From assembly GCA_965115825.1 (NCBI GenBank), contig OZ220464.1, forward strand, positions 620,001 to 684,000: DNA of 64,000 bases. Reading direction: 5' to 3'. Below, piece after piece: positions 35,588-44,419 of the stretch. The notes below the pieces were generated by a model. That model did no database searches and had not been told where the DNA came from. It saw only the letters and a program-made list of their open reading frames with translations. This DNA is from Bin87 sp965115825. Its GTDB lineage: Bacteria; Chloroflexota; Dehalococcoidia; Lucifugimonadales; UBA3495. Each line of letters starts with the position of its first letter. Positions within the stretch are counted from its first letter, which is position 1. A program made the position numbers and the translations under genes.

Positions 35588-36319
35588 GTGAATGCCGGCG
35601 AACCCTCCGACCTTGACCTGCTGTGCCGCGGCGAGTTCCTCCGCTGGGAGCTGACGCCGGACGGCTCCAACTATACCTTCCTGGCCGAGCTGTCTCACAA
35701 TGGACGCTTGGGCCACGCCATCTACAAGCCTCGCAAAGGCGAGATTCCCCTGTGGGACTTTCCCAGCGGCACCCTCTACAAGCGCGAGTGCGCCGCTTAC
35801 CTGCTCAGCCGCATCCTCGGCTGGGATTTCATTCCTCTCACCATCATACGCGACGGCCCGCACGGCATCGGCTCCGCCCAGCTCTTCATTGACCATGACC
35901 CCAGGGAAAACTACTACACCATCTCCCGGGAAAGCCTGGACGAGGCCGACGCGGACCGGCTCCGCATGATTTGCTGCTTTGACCTTGTTGCCAACAACAC
36001 CGACCGCAAGGCCAACCACGTCATCCGAGGGTGCGACGGCAAACTCTGGGGCATAGACCAGGGCCTCACATTCCATGCTGATACCAAGATACGCACCGTC
36101 ATCTGGGACTTCGGCGACGAGCCGATACCCGAGGTTCTGCTGGAACCCTTGCGTCGCCTCTGCGGGCAGATCCTCTCTCCCAACGGCGAAGTGGCCGAGC
36201 TGCTGTCCCTGCTGGATAGGGAGGAGGCCCGCGCGCTCATGCAGCGGCTGCAATGGGTGTTGCAGGAAGGGGTCTTCCCCGGCATCCCCGGCCTGCGCCG
36301 TCGTCGTCGGCCACGCTAA
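35588..36319 (+). CDS. SCO1664 family protein (PI-kinase-like fold)
   Basis: 243 residues, with a GTG start. YTFLAELSHNGRLGHAIYKPRKGEIPLWDFP holds a Lys on a kinase-like beta strand, FDLVANNTDRKANHVI supplies the catalytic Asp-x4-Asn loop (D-L-V-A-N-N), and LWGIDQGLTFH supplies the metal-binding D. This matches the TIGR03843 (SCO1664) family, which is distantly kinase-like. The DUF3090 gene precedes it. The third usual partner, a histidine phosphatase, is not here; a HAD phosphatase gene converges on it instead. The biochemical reaction is not known. Confidence 0.86.
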   Translation: MNAGEPSDLDLLCRGEFLRWELTPDGSNYTFLAELSHNGRLGHAIYKPRKGEIPLWDFPSGTLYKRECAAYLLSRILGWDFIPLTIIRDGPHGIGSAQLFIDHDPRENYYTISRESLDEADADRLRMICCFDLVANNTDRKANHVIRGCDGKLWGIDQGLTFHADTKIRTVIWDFGDEPIPEVLLEPLRRLCGQILSPNGEVAELLSLLDREEARALMQRLQWVLQEGVFPGIPGLRRRRRPR

Positions 36320-36978
36320 CGGCCGTTAGCCAGCAGCCCGTAGTCAAACTCCTCCAAGTTCTCGATAATCACGTCCGCCGCCGACAAGTCCAGATGCCGC
36401 GTGGAGTCGGTCAGTGTGCACACAGTATAGGCTCCCGACGCCGATGCCGCTGCCAGCCCGATGGGGGAGTCCTCAATGGCGACGCACTGGCCGGCTTCCA
36501 GTCCGATGAGCTGCGCCGCCTTGATGTAGATGTCTGGGGCCGGCTTGCCGTTTGCGATGTCGTCGCCGCCCAGCCGCACAGCAAAAGCGTGCGTCAGCCC
36601 GATTACCTCCAGCTTCAGGTTCACCCACTCGCGCAGGGACGACGAGGCCACCGCGACAGGCAGACCCCGGTGCTGCGCTTCCGCAATGAGCGCACGCACG
36701 CCGGGGCGGGCGGTCAAATCCGACCGCAGAACCTCCTTTACCACTTCGTTATAGCCGGCCAGCAGTTCCGTAGGCGTCTGCGGAACGTTGCGCAGCTCTT
36801 TGACGCGCAGCCAGGTTTCCTCAACGGTAGTGCCCAGCAGGTAGCGGTTGTTCTCCTCTTCGGTTATCGGCGGCGCGCCGCAGCGTTCCACCATCACGTT
36901 CACCGCCTTGTGAAAGAGCGGCTCGCTGTCCACCAGCACCCCGTCCATATCAAACAGAATTCCCCTGTATCCGGCCAT
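36316..36978 (-). CDS. HAD-superfamily phosphatase (beta-phosphoglucomutase-like)
   Basis: 220 residues. GILFDMDGVLVDSEP is HAD motif I with both Asp residues, PVAVASSS is motif II (Ser), the Lys of motif III lies in ANGKPAPDIYIKAA, and CVAIEDSPIGLAAASASGA is motif IV. The cap is the small helical type of the phosphoglucomutase/Gph branch. The substrate cannot be read. ATG 36978 with GGAG 11 bases upstream is chosen over the earlier frame. The stop overlaps the end of the SCO1664-like gene by 4 bases on the opposite strand. Confidence 0.85.
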   Translation of the reverse strand: MAGYRGILFDMDGVLVDSEPLFHKAVNVMVERCGAPPITEEENNRYLLGTTVEETWLRVKELRNVPQTPTELLAGYNEVVKEVLRSDLTARPGVRALIAEAQHRGLPVAVASSSLREWVNLKLEVIGLTHAFAVRLGGDDIANGKPAPDIYIKAAQLIGLEAGQCVAIEDSPIGLAAASASGAYTVCTLTDSTRHLDLSAADVIIENLEEFDYGLLANGR

Positions 36979-37173
36979 CTCCGACGCTTCTCCTGATGCG
37001 CAATTGCTCGCAGCCACGCTGATGGACAACGATTATATCCCAAATCCTGCCCAGCCTGGCCGGAGTGGAGCCTCGGAAAGATGCTAATATGGGATTTGCC
37101 GGCCGGAAATGACCCGGCACAGTACATCACAGAGATTCAGCAGCTCCATATTATGAGGGAGGAATGAGGCGAA

Positions 37174-37422
37174 GTGGAAACCCGCACCAGCAAACTGGAC
37201 AACGGCTTGGCATTGACTATTCCCGAAGCGTTTGCAGCGCAACTGGGCCTGGCGCCGAACTCGCCGGTGGAGATAAGGCTCCCGGGATCAGCTATTGTCA
37301 TCCGTCCCGACAAACAGCCCCACGTACTGTTGGACGATTTTTTGGCAAGAATAACCGACGAAAATCGCCATGACGAAATAGATACGGGCGAAGCGGTAGG
37401 CCACGAGATCGAGATATGGTAA
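37174..37422 (+). CDS. mazE: MazE/AbrB-type antitoxin
   Basis: 82 residues, with a GTG start. LDNGLALTIPEAFAAQLGLAPNSPVEIRLPGSAIVIRPD is a SpoVT/AbrB swapped-hairpin DNA-binding domain; the C-terminal 35 residues are acidic (DDFLARITDENRHDEIDTG) and would bind MazF. GGAGG and GAGG lie 4-11 bases before the start. The mazF ATG overlaps the stop by 7 bases. Upstream (36979-37173) there is no other gene; the promoter is presumably there. Confidence 0.85.
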   Translation: METRTSKLDNGLALTIPEAFAAQLGLAPNSPVEIRLPGSAIVIRPDKQPHVLLDDFLARITDENRHDEIDTGEAVGHEIEIW

Positions 37423-37763
37423 GCCGGAGCGGGGATGCTCCGGACCGTGGCAGCGTAATCTGGCTGAATTTCAACCCGCAAAGAGGACGTGAGCAAGCTG
37501 GCCGTCGCCCCGCTCTGGTTCTTTCACCGGCCACCTACAACGCTAAAGTAGGCTTGGCCTTGGTATGCCCCATTACAACCCAAAAGAAAGGCTACCCTTT
37601 TGAGGTTGACATACCTGACGACTGCTCGGTCACAGGCGTTAGTCTCGTCGACCACGTGAAAAGCCTGGACTGGCGAGCCAGAGATACCGTCACAGACGGA
37701 CGGTTGCCCGAAGCAACGGTTAGCAAGACACTGGAATTGCTTCTTATCCTCCTCAGTCGCTAA
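37416..37763 (+). CDS. mazF: MazF-type mRNA interferase toxin
   Basis: 115 residues. GSVIWLNFNPQRGREQAGRRPALVLSPATYNAKVGLALVCPITTQKKGYPFEV is the PemK/MazF barrel with the RRPALV segment, and LVDHVKSLDWRARD is the second catalytic region (D-x-x-K-S-L-D). MazF enzymes cleave single-stranded RNA at short sequences and are blocked by MazE. The start overlaps mazE by 7 bases. The 3' end overlaps the 3' end of modC by 11 bases on the other strand. Nothing looks degraded. Confidence 0.88.
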   Translation: MVSRSGDAPDRGSVIWLNFNPQRGREQAGRRPALVLSPATYNAKVGLALVCPITTQKKGYPFEVDIPDDCSVTGVSLVDHVKSLDWRARDTVTDGRLPEATVSKTLELLLILLSR

Positions 37764-38868
37764 GCAGGAAGCACGACGAGGCTTTGAATATCGCCCATAG
37801 CCGTTGCCCCGGCGCTATTCCCATCGCATCCAGTGATGTACCCGTGATGTGGCACCTCAGCAGCGTCCCCTCGCAATTCAGCGCCACCTGGTAACCCGGC
37901 GGACGCAGCTCTACCGCCGACACTACGCCGGCCCACGTGTTCCGCGCCGACGACTGCGGCAGGGGGCCTGAAGCCAGGATGATGTCCGACGCTCGTATGC
38001 CTACTGTAACGGCGTCTCCTACCGCGTACCCGTCGGCCAGCGGCGTCTCCAGCGTTCGCTCGCCGGCGGCGCACACCATCGTCCCATCGTGAGGGCGGCG
38101 CGCCGACACCCGCATCGCCAGCAGATTTTCCACGCCTACCAGCCGGGCTACCCGCCCCTGCCCCGGCTGCTCCAGCACCGACAGCGGGGGCCCTTCGGCC
38201 ATAGTCCGGCCGTCGTCAATGATTTGCGCGCGGTCGCCGAGAGCCAGCGCCTCCTCCCGGCTGTGCGTAACCAGGATGGCCGGCACGTCCATCTGCCGCA
38301 CCATGTCGCGCAGTTCGGCTCCTAATTCCCGCCGCAGCTCCATGTCCAGCGACGCAAAGGGCTCGTCCAGCAGCAACAAGTCCGGCGACGGGGCCAGCGC
38401 CCGGGCCAAGGCCGTCCGCTGCTGCTGACCGCCCGACAGCTGCCACACTCGCCGCTCGGCCAGCCCGGCCAGCCGCAGCCGCGCAATCAGATCCGCGATG
38501 CGATGGCGCGACGCTTCACCTCGTCGGCGCGGCAGCCCGTAGCCTACGTTCTGCCACACCGTCAGATGGGAAAACAGGTGATTCTGCTGGGTAACGTAGC
38601 CTACGCCGCGCTGATGCGGCGGCAGCCACACCGGGCCGTTCTCGCTTTTTTCGCCGGCGCCGTCGGAGAACACAGTCCGCCCGGCGATTTCAATGCGGCC
38701 CCATTCGGGTCGCGTCAGCCCGGCGATGGCCCGCAGGGCGGTAGTCTTACCCGCTCCCGATGGCCCGAAAAGCGTCAGGATGCTGCCGGCTTCCACCTCA
38801 AAGGACAGTTCCAGCCGGAAAGCGCCCGCCCTTACCAGAAATTGCCCGCGCGCCGCTCTCCGGCTCAT
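37753..38868 (-). CDS. modC: Molybdate/tungstate ABC transporter ATP-binding protein (ModC-like)
   Basis: 371 residues. Walker A GPSGAGKTT, the signature LSGGQQQRTALARALA, Walker B LLLLDEPFASLD and a switch HSREEALAL are intact. After the motor, residues 260-371 form a TOBE/mop-like regulatory domain (GVENLLAMRVS, VTVGIRASDIILAS). The ATG at 38868 overlaps the stop of the permease (ATGA). Order and overlap with modA-modB show the operon. The specificity for molybdate rather than another oxyanion is inferred from the binding protein. Confidence 0.88.
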   Translation of the reverse strand: MSRRAARGQFLVRAGAFRLELSFEVEAGSILTLFGPSGAGKTTALRAIAGLTRPEWGRIEIAGRTVFSDGAGEKSENGPVWLPPHQRGVGYVTQQNHLFSHLTVWQNVGYGLPRRRGEASRHRIADLIARLRLAGLAERRVWQLSGGQQQRTALARALAPSPDLLLLDEPFASLDMELRRELGAELRDMVRQMDVPAILVTHSREEALALGDRAQIIDDGRTMAEGPPLSVLEQPGQGRVARLVGVENLLAMRVSARRPHDGTMVCAAGERTLETPLADGYAVGDAVTVGIRASDIILASGPLPQSSARNTWAGVVSAVELRPPGYQVALNCEGTLLRCHITGTSLDAMGIAPGQRLWAIFKASSCFLLSD

Positions 38869-39686
38869 ACGGACGTTTCCCCCCGCCGGCGCAGCAGCAA
38901 GGCCAGCAGACCCAACGCCAACGCCGACATCAGCAGCATCAACGCCGACAGCGCCAGGGCGTCCTCCAGGCTTGATTCCATCGTGGTCATTATCGCCAGC
39001 GGCATCGTCTGCGTCCGTCCCGTCAGGTTGCCGGCGAACATAATCGTGGCCCCAAACTCCGACGCCGCCCGGGCCCAGGCCAGCGTCGCTCCCGTCAGTA
39101 GCGACGGCCAAGCCACCGGCAGCGTAACCCGCCAGAACGTGGCCCATGGCGACACCCCCAGCGTCTGCGATACCTCCTCATAGGTCGGGTCGACGCCGGC
39201 GAAGCCGATGCGCGCCGCCCGGATGTAGAACGGCGCCGCTACGAAAATCTGGGCGAATATCACCGCCCCGGTGGTGAAGGGCAGCACAATGCCCACCGAC
39301 GCCAGGGCCGGCCCCAGCAAGCCGTGCCGCCCGAAAGCCATCAGCATCGCCACGCCGGCCACCACCGGCGGCAGAACGATGGGCAGCTCCACGAATGCGT
39401 CAATCACTCGCAGCATCGCCCAACGACGGCGGGCCAGCAGCAATGCAAAGGGCGTTCCCACTACCACCACGATGACCAGGCTGGACACGCTGGTGACAAC
39501 CGTGAGCCGCAGCGCCGTCAACGCCGCCGGCCCGGTCAGCCCCGCTATGATTCCTTCCTGCTGGGCGGCGCGCGCCAGCAGCGCTACGATGGGCAGCCCG
39601 ATAAAGAGCGCGTAGATGACCGTGGCGACGATACCGGCCGGCGCCAGCGCGCCCAGCCCGGCCCCGCCGTTGCCCCTACCCACCAT
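38865..39686 (-). CDS. modB: Molybdate ABC transporter permease (ModB-like)
   Basis: 273 residues with six membrane segments. VIDAFVELPIVLPPVVAGVAML is the P-V-V-x-G segment of ModB/CysT permeases, and the cytoplasmic EAA loop reads EEVSQTLGVSPWATFWRVTLP, which docks to the ATPase. The start overlaps the end of modA by 11 bases, and the stop overlaps modC by 4. No additional features were seen. Confidence 0.88.
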   Translation of the reverse strand: MVGRGNGGAGLGALAPAGIVATVIYALFIGLPIVALLARAAQQEGIIAGLTGPAALTALRLTVVTSVSSLVIVVVVGTPFALLLARRRWAMLRVIDAFVELPIVLPPVVAGVAMLMAFGRHGLLGPALASVGIVLPFTTGAVIFAQIFVAAPFYIRAARIGFAGVDPTYEEVSQTLGVSPWATFWRVTLPVAWPSLLTGATLAWARAASEFGATIMFAGNLTGRTQTMPLAIMTTMESSLEDALALSALMLLMSALALGLLALLLRRRGETSV

Positions 39687-40566
39687 CGGACTCCGACGCC
39701 TGGCACGGGCAGGCTATGTTGGCCGGCGGCGCGAATCCGCGCTCTCGCAGGATGGCCCGGCCGGCGTCGCTCTGCACGAACCTGATAAAGGCCAGTGGCG
39801 TCTCCGGCCCCGCGCCGCCGTGGGCCAGGGCGGCGATGGGATATTCCGCCGACGGGTTGAATCGCAATGGGATTTCAATCATCCGCAGGGCGCCGGCGTA
39901 TTGGTCAGCCGTTGCGTCGGTTTGGTACACGATGCCAGCGTCCACCTCGCCCAGGGCCACTTTCTGCGCCACGCCCCGCACGCTGGTCTCGTTGGTTGCC
40001 ACGTTGGACAGTACCGCCTCGGCAAAATCGTCGGGATACTCTCCATCGCCGGCCAGCAGCCCCAAGGCTTGGCGAGCGTAGCTTCCAGCCGGAACCTCGG
40101 CGGCGGCAATGGCGATGCGGACGCCCGGACGCGCCAGGTCGCGCAGTGACTGCACCGCCCCACTGCTTGCCGGCGCGACTACGCTCATGCGGTTGGCGGC
40201 AAAATACTCGGGCGCGCTGCCCAGCAGTCCCGCTTCTTTAACCGCCGCCATCTGTCGCCAGTCCGCGGCGGCGAATACGTCGGCGGACGCTCCGTGTTCC
40301 AGCTGTGTCCGCAGCGTTTGGCTGCCCGCAAAGTTGAACTCCACGCGGATTCCGGGGGAGTCCGCCTCAAAAGCCGCCCCCAGTTCCCGGAAAGGCTCTC
40401 CCAGCGATGCGGCGGCAAACACCACCAGCATCTGTTCGCCCCGAGCATCGCCGGACGCAGGCCCGCAACCCATGGCTATCGCCACGACGATTATCGCGGC
40501 CATTGCCACGGCAATTGTCCCAGCGACCCGAACCACCGCGGCTATAGATAAGATGCGAACCATCAT
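39676..40566 (-). CDS. modA: Molybdate-binding lipoprotein (ModA-like)
   Basis: 296 residues beginning with tandem ATGs. The N-terminal hydrophobic stretch ends in AIAMGC, a lipoprotein site, so the mature protein would be anchored outside the membrane. MLVVFAAASLGEPFRELGAAFE and VEFNFAGSQTLRTQLEHGASADVFAAAD are the two ModA signature regions: Ser and Ala positions around AAASL and SQTL bind the oxyanion. NETSVRGVAQKVALGEVDAGIVYQTDA is the hinge segment. It heads the modABC operon. A molybdoenzyme gene at the right end of the window and a MoaD-like protein give the metal a use. Confidence 0.88.
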   Translation of the reverse strand: MMVRILSIAAVVRVAGTIAVAMAAIIVVAIAMGCGPASGDARGEQMLVVFAAASLGEPFRELGAAFEADSPGIRVEFNFAGSQTLRTQLEHGASADVFAAADWRQMAAVKEAGLLGSAPEYFAANRMSVVAPASSGAVQSLRDLARPGVRIAIAAAEVPAGSYARQALGLLAGDGEYPDDFAEAVLSNVATNETSVRGVAQKVALGEVDAGIVYQTDATADQYAGALRMIEIPLRFNPSAEYPIAALAHGGAGPETPLAFIRFVQSDAGRAILRERGFAPPANIACPCQASESDGG

Positions 40567-40667
40567 AACCCCCGCATTATAACAACCTCGCAGCCGAGTT
40601 CCCCCGCGCATCGTCATTGCGGCGAAAGCAGGGATCCCGCCTTGGAGTAAAGCGCGCCCCTATCTGA

Positions 40668-40794
40668 GGCGCTTGCAAAACGGCGCGACAATCATCGGGC
40701 AAGGCGGGTCAAGCCGATGGTTGCTGCACAGCAAAGCATCGGAAGTCGCGTACCGCTGAGGCGCAAGCGGCGAAAGAGAGCGTTTTGCAAGCGC
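40668..40794. repeat. MITE-like element with 14-bp terminal inverted repeats
   Basis: GCGCTTGCAAAACG (40668-40681) and its exact complement CGTTTTGCAAGCGC (40781-40794) bracket about 100 bases. Inside lies the third copy of the CAATCATCGG palindrome (40689-40723). No open frame of note is present. The length and arms suit a non-autonomous element, but no target duplication is evident. Confidence 0.45.
40689..40723. repeat. Palindromic intergenic repeat, copy 3
   Basis: CAATCATCGG (40689-40698) pairs with CCGATGGTTG (40714-40723), with one G-U pair. It has the same layout and loop (GCAAGGCGGGTCAAG) as the copy at 19336. It lies within the MITE-like element. A lone left arm, CAACCATCGGGCAAGCG, occurs at 40913. 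Confidence 0.55.
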
Positions 40795-40861
40795 ATCGAG
40801 GCTTCCGTGCCTCCCATTCCAGGATAGAAGCATAACCGGGAGAGGCGGCGTCCTTGAACCG

Positions 40862-40903
40862 TAAAAACGGCAGGGGCAGGCCCGCAGACCCGCCCCTGCC
40901 GTT
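40862..40903 (-). terminator. Rho-independent terminator of the surface-protein gene
   Basis: On the minus strand a 12-bp perfect stem (AACGGCAGGGGC and its complement) with a 14-base loop is followed by TTTTT. It lies about 45 bases after the stop codon of the 1128-residue protein. Confidence 0.85.
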
Positions 40904-40947
40904 GCCGCTTCCCAACCATCGGGCAAGCGCAGCGGTTTGCCGCCGGC

Positions 40948-43900
40948 TTACCAGACCATCAGGTTCCAGCAGTTGCCGCCGGCGCTGCACGTCAGGCTGC
41001 GGCTCTTGCCGCCGAGGGCTACGTCTTCAACGTCCTCGGTTACCAGGATCCAGTAGGGTTCGCCCGCTACCAGTTCCTCAAGGGTGTTGAGGCCGGCGAA
41101 CTCCGGACGGGGGTCGTAGAAGAGCCACTCCTTGCTCACCCCGTCAAAGTAGAACACGGCGCCCACGCTGTCGCCCAGCGGAGCCAATGCCTCGCCTACC
41201 GGCGTGCCGGTTCCGATGGGGCCCTCGGGGAGGATGTCCAAGTTGCCGATGGCTACGGTGTTGTTGACCTCCAGCAGTACGCTGTACGTGCCGGGGTCAA
41301 GGCCGGGGATGACGATGTCTTCCACCGTAACCGCGCCGGAGCCGTCGGTGCCGGGAGTTCCGGCAGGCATTACGTCGCGACCGCCGATTTCAATCCGGCT
41401 GACGCGGGAGTGCACCGGCATCTTCTCCACCGACAGCGTGATGTCATCGCCGGGCTGGCCCTCGCCGGGGTCAACCATGATGATGGACGCCGGCACTTCG
41501 TACTCGCCCAGTCTAACCAGGTCGCTGTACTTGGCCTCAATCGCGCTGGTGGAGGGAATGGGGACGTTGCCGTCCACCTGATGCTCGATGAACCAGCGGC
41601 CGGAACCGTCGGCGTACACGCTGTACTCCCGCATCCGGTCTCCGTCGGTGACCGTGACGGTGATGGCGTCAATGGAGTTTTCCGGGTTGTCCACGGGCCA
41701 GTTCTCGCCGGAGATGGTTACCACATCCCGCGGGCCGGCAATGGCCGGCGTGGAGCTGACGGCGGGCTCTAGGATGGTGATTTCCACTTCGCCCTCATAG
41801 CCCTTCTTGTCCACAACCTTGATGCTGTGCTTGCCGGGCGTCAAGGTCGGGTTGGACGAGGCATCATCAGCCGGCCACACCGCGATGGCGGCGACGAACT
41901 GGCCGCCGCTGGACACCTCGACTTCGTCGTCGCTGTCCGTGGAGTCATCGTACACGTACAGAGGCACGTCGCCGATGGTGATTTTCTCGGCCATGATGCC
42001 GCTGCCGGCGCCCGTGGCGAAGCCAGTTCCCGTTAGCGTAATCCGCTCGTTGGGATTGACTTCACCCTTGCTGACGTTCAGCACGGCGGGCAGGATGGTC
42101 ACTTTGGCGTCTTCCGACTTGGTTCCCCACTTGGCGTCAACGCGCTTGGTGCCTTTCTGCGGCGGCAGCTTGAAGGTCGCCGTGGCGGAACCGTCGGAGC
42201 TGATGCTGGTGGAGCGGATGCCGTCTTTGATGACCACGCCGCCCACTTTCAGCTCGGTGAAGGACGCCCCGGCCACGGGGAAGTCTTCGGCGAAGACGGT
42301 TACCTCGTCGCCGGCTTGGCCCTCTGCGGGCGACACGCTGATGTTAGGGGTGAGTTCGTAGTCCTCAACATCCTCGCCGGAGGTGCGGGCTTCGCCGTCC
42401 TCTACGCAGATGAGGTTGTCGTTGCCGGGCTTGAACGTCGGCACGCTGACCTCGAAGGAGATGGCTACCCGGTCGTCGCTGCCGACGGTGGCGCTGCCGG
42501 CCTCGGTTCCGGTGGGGATGATGCCCCGTTCGCAGAGGTGGCGGGCGAAGACCTTATCGCTGGACGCCTTGTCCTTGCTGGCGACGGTGTAGGTCATCTC
42601 CGAGGTGTTGAGGGTGTAGTGGAAGCAGAACTCCTGCCCGGCGCCGGGGCCCATGGCTGCTTTCATCTTTTCGCAGTTGAGGGTTTCCCACCACTCGGCT
42701 ACGGCGTAGCGGGCGGCTTTGCGCTGGGCCACGTAGGCGGCGGCGGTGGTGCCGTTGTTGAAGCCGCTGCCGTTGACGGTCAGCTCTTCGCCGCGGTCGC
42801 CGTCCGTATCGGACAGGGAGATTTTGGCCGATGTGCTGACGTACACGCCCTGCCGCTTCTGGATGGTGCGATTGCCGGTGGCGGTTTTGGCGCTCTGCTC
42901 CATGCCGTTGGCCATCAGCCGCTCGATGCGGCCGGGGAGGCCATCGTCAAAGCCCAGCACATCAAAGGCTACGGTGTGCGTACCGGCTTCGGAGGGGTTC
43001 TTGATGCCGGAGCTGCTCAGGATGACCATGGTCAAGTCCTGGGTTAGGTACACCCCGTTAGGGCCTTCGCAGGTGACTGAGTCGTCGGTGCACATATCCG
43101 GGATGCGCACGGTGATGCTCACGTCGTCCTTGTCGTCGTCAAAGTAGTCGTCGGTGTCAATCACCGGAGCTTCGGTGACGTATGCCGGGGCGCCGTTGCC
43201 CGAGTCAACCGTGGTCGGCGAGTTGGCGACGAAGTAGATCGAGTTGGCTGGGATGGCGTCGGGAACCTGGAAATCGTCTTCCAGGAACAGGACGACGCGG
43301 GAGCCTGGCGGCAGGGGAGAGTTCAGGCTGTCCAGCTTCACCGTGAGCTTGGGCGCGCCGCCCGACGTGGTACTGTCCGACGCTATCGTCCCCGTGAACC
43401 ACGCGGAGGTTAAGTCCGCTGCCGCATTCGCTTCAACCTGGATTTGTACCTTGGCGATTTCGCCGGCGCCCTGCGCGTTGACCGCGCCTACCCGGTACTC
43501 TATCCACTGGTTGTCGCGGCCCAAGGCATCGCTGGTGCCCGCAATTGTGCCGGTGGTATGGGTCAGGTCGGTCATATCGGCTTCCCGGTCGTTCTTCCAG
43601 ATCCCGCCGGATGAGCCGACCTTGCGGTTGAACTGCTGGGCCGGGGAGGCGCTGATGGTAGCGCCGTTGCCGCCGCTCATAATCTCCAGGTCGTAGCCGG
43701 TAACCGGGCTGCCGCCATCATCCGCCGGCGGATCCCAGGTTACGTAGATGACCGCTCTTACATACGTTGTGTCGCTTTCGGCAACCGAAAGCCACGCGAT
43801 CTGCTTGGCGGCCAGGTTTCGGATGGGGCCCGGCGTGGTGGCCATGGGCGTGGCCGTTGCGGAAGTGCTCCACGGGCCGAAGGTGCTGGCGCAGGTTACG

Positions 43901-44334
43901 CGCACCTGCACTTCGTAGGCGGAGCCGTTGGTGAGGCCGGTAATCTGCGCGGCGCCGGAGAGGTTCCGCTGGTTGACCGTAATCTCTCCGGTAAAGGCCG
44001 TGAAGGCGCCGGAGGTGCCCTGCCGGTATTGAATGTCAAAGCCGGTGTATTCCGGGCTGCCGTTGGTGGCAACGCCACCGCCATCGCCCTCCGCTGCGGC
44101 GGGGAGCATTACGCCCAGGGCCATGTTTTTAGCCGTCAGCGTAGGGGCAGCCGGCCCGGTAGTGGGGGTAGTTTGGAAGCCGGTGCCGCCCTCGGCGCAG
44201 GCGCCTTCCTGCGCGCTGGCCGGGCCGGGATTAGGTAGGGCCAGGAGGCCGAAGAGGGCCAGCGCGCCCATCACGGCCAGGGCCGTGATGGCCAGCGGCG
44301 CCGACCGTGTGAGTTTTTGCAGTTTGGGTTGCAT
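40948..44334 (-). CDS. Large secreted surface protein with fibronectin- and IPT-type domains
   Basis: 1128 residues. A signal peptide (ITALAVMGALALFGLLALP, cleaved near ASAQEG) leads to fibronectin type III-like domains (GPAAPTLTAKNMALG, EYTGFDIQYR, PGPIRNLAAKQIAW and VTGYDLEIMSGG). From about residue 500 there are several IPT/TIG-like units (ISLSDTDGDRGEELTVNGSGF; ISVSPAEGQAGDEVTVFAEDF; NPNERITLTGTGF). The last 100 residues form a distinct module ending CSAGGNCWNLMVW, which I remember from other Chloroflexota secreted proteins; it could be an anchoring or sorting module, which is inference. There is no LPXTG or SLH. The gene is monocistronic and ends in a strong terminator. An adhesin or S-layer-like protein is likely. 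Confidence 0.78.
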   Translation of the reverse strand: MQPKLQKLTRSAPLAITALAVMGALALFGLLALPNPGPASAQEGACAEGGTGFQTTPTTGPAAPTLTAKNMALGVMLPAAAEGDGGGVATNGSPEYTGFDIQYRQGTSGAFTAFTGEITVNQRNLSGAAQITGLTNGSAYEVQVRVTCASTFGPWSTSATATPMATTPGPIRNLAAKQIAWLSVAESDTTYVRAVIYVTWDPPADDGGSPVTGYDLEIMSGGNGATISASPAQQFNRKVGSSGGIWKNDREADMTDLTHTTGTIAGTSDALGRDNQWIEYRVGAVNAQGAGEIAKVQIQVEANAAADLTSAWFTGTIASDSTTSGGAPKLTVKLDSLNSPLPPGSRVVLFLEDDFQVPDAIPANSIYFVANSPTTVDSGNGAPAYVTEAPVIDTDDYFDDDKDDVSITVRIPDMCTDDSVTCEGPNGVYLTQDLTMVILSSSGIKNPSEAGTHTVAFDVLGFDDGLPGRIERLMANGMEQSAKTATGNRTIQKRQGVYVSTSAKISLSDTDGDRGEELTVNGSGFNNGTTAAAYVAQRKAARYAVAEWWETLNCEKMKAAMGPGAGQEFCFHYTLNTSEMTYTVASKDKASSDKVFARHLCERGIIPTGTEAGSATVGSDDRVAISFEVSVPTFKPGNDNLICVEDGEARTSGEDVEDYELTPNISVSPAEGQAGDEVTVFAEDFPVAGASFTELKVGGVVIKDGIRSTSISSDGSATATFKLPPQKGTKRVDAKWGTKSEDAKVTILPAVLNVSKGEVNPNERITLTGTGFATGAGSGIMAEKITIGDVPLYVYDDSTDSDDEVEVSSGGQFVAAIAVWPADDASSNPTLTPGKHSIKVVDKKGYEGEVEITILEPAVSSTPAIAGPRDVVTISGENWPVDNPENSIDAITVTVTDGDRMREYSVYADGSGRWFIEHQVDGNVPIPSTSAIEAKYSDLVRLGEYEVPASIIMVDPGEGQPGDDITLSVEKMPVHSRVSRIEIGGRDVMPAGTPGTDGSGAVTVEDIVIPGLDPGTYSVLLEVNNTVAIGNLDILPEGPIGTGTPVGEALAPLGDSVGAVFYFDGVSKEWLFYDPRPEFAGLNTLEELVAGEPYWILVTEDVEDVALGGKSRSLTCSAGGNCWNLMVW

Positions 44335-44419
44335 TTGGGTAAATCCTCTGATGTGGTTGGTGTGGGGTTCCGGCCTCAGCCGGAACTAGGGTGTGAGAAT
44401 GTCCGACGGGGCGGGCCTC

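Noticed and set aside
40555..40590. TATAAT just upstream of modA as a promoter
   Set aside because: The -10-like ATTATA complement lies about 10 bases before the start and no -35 is visible at the right distance; too weak to list.
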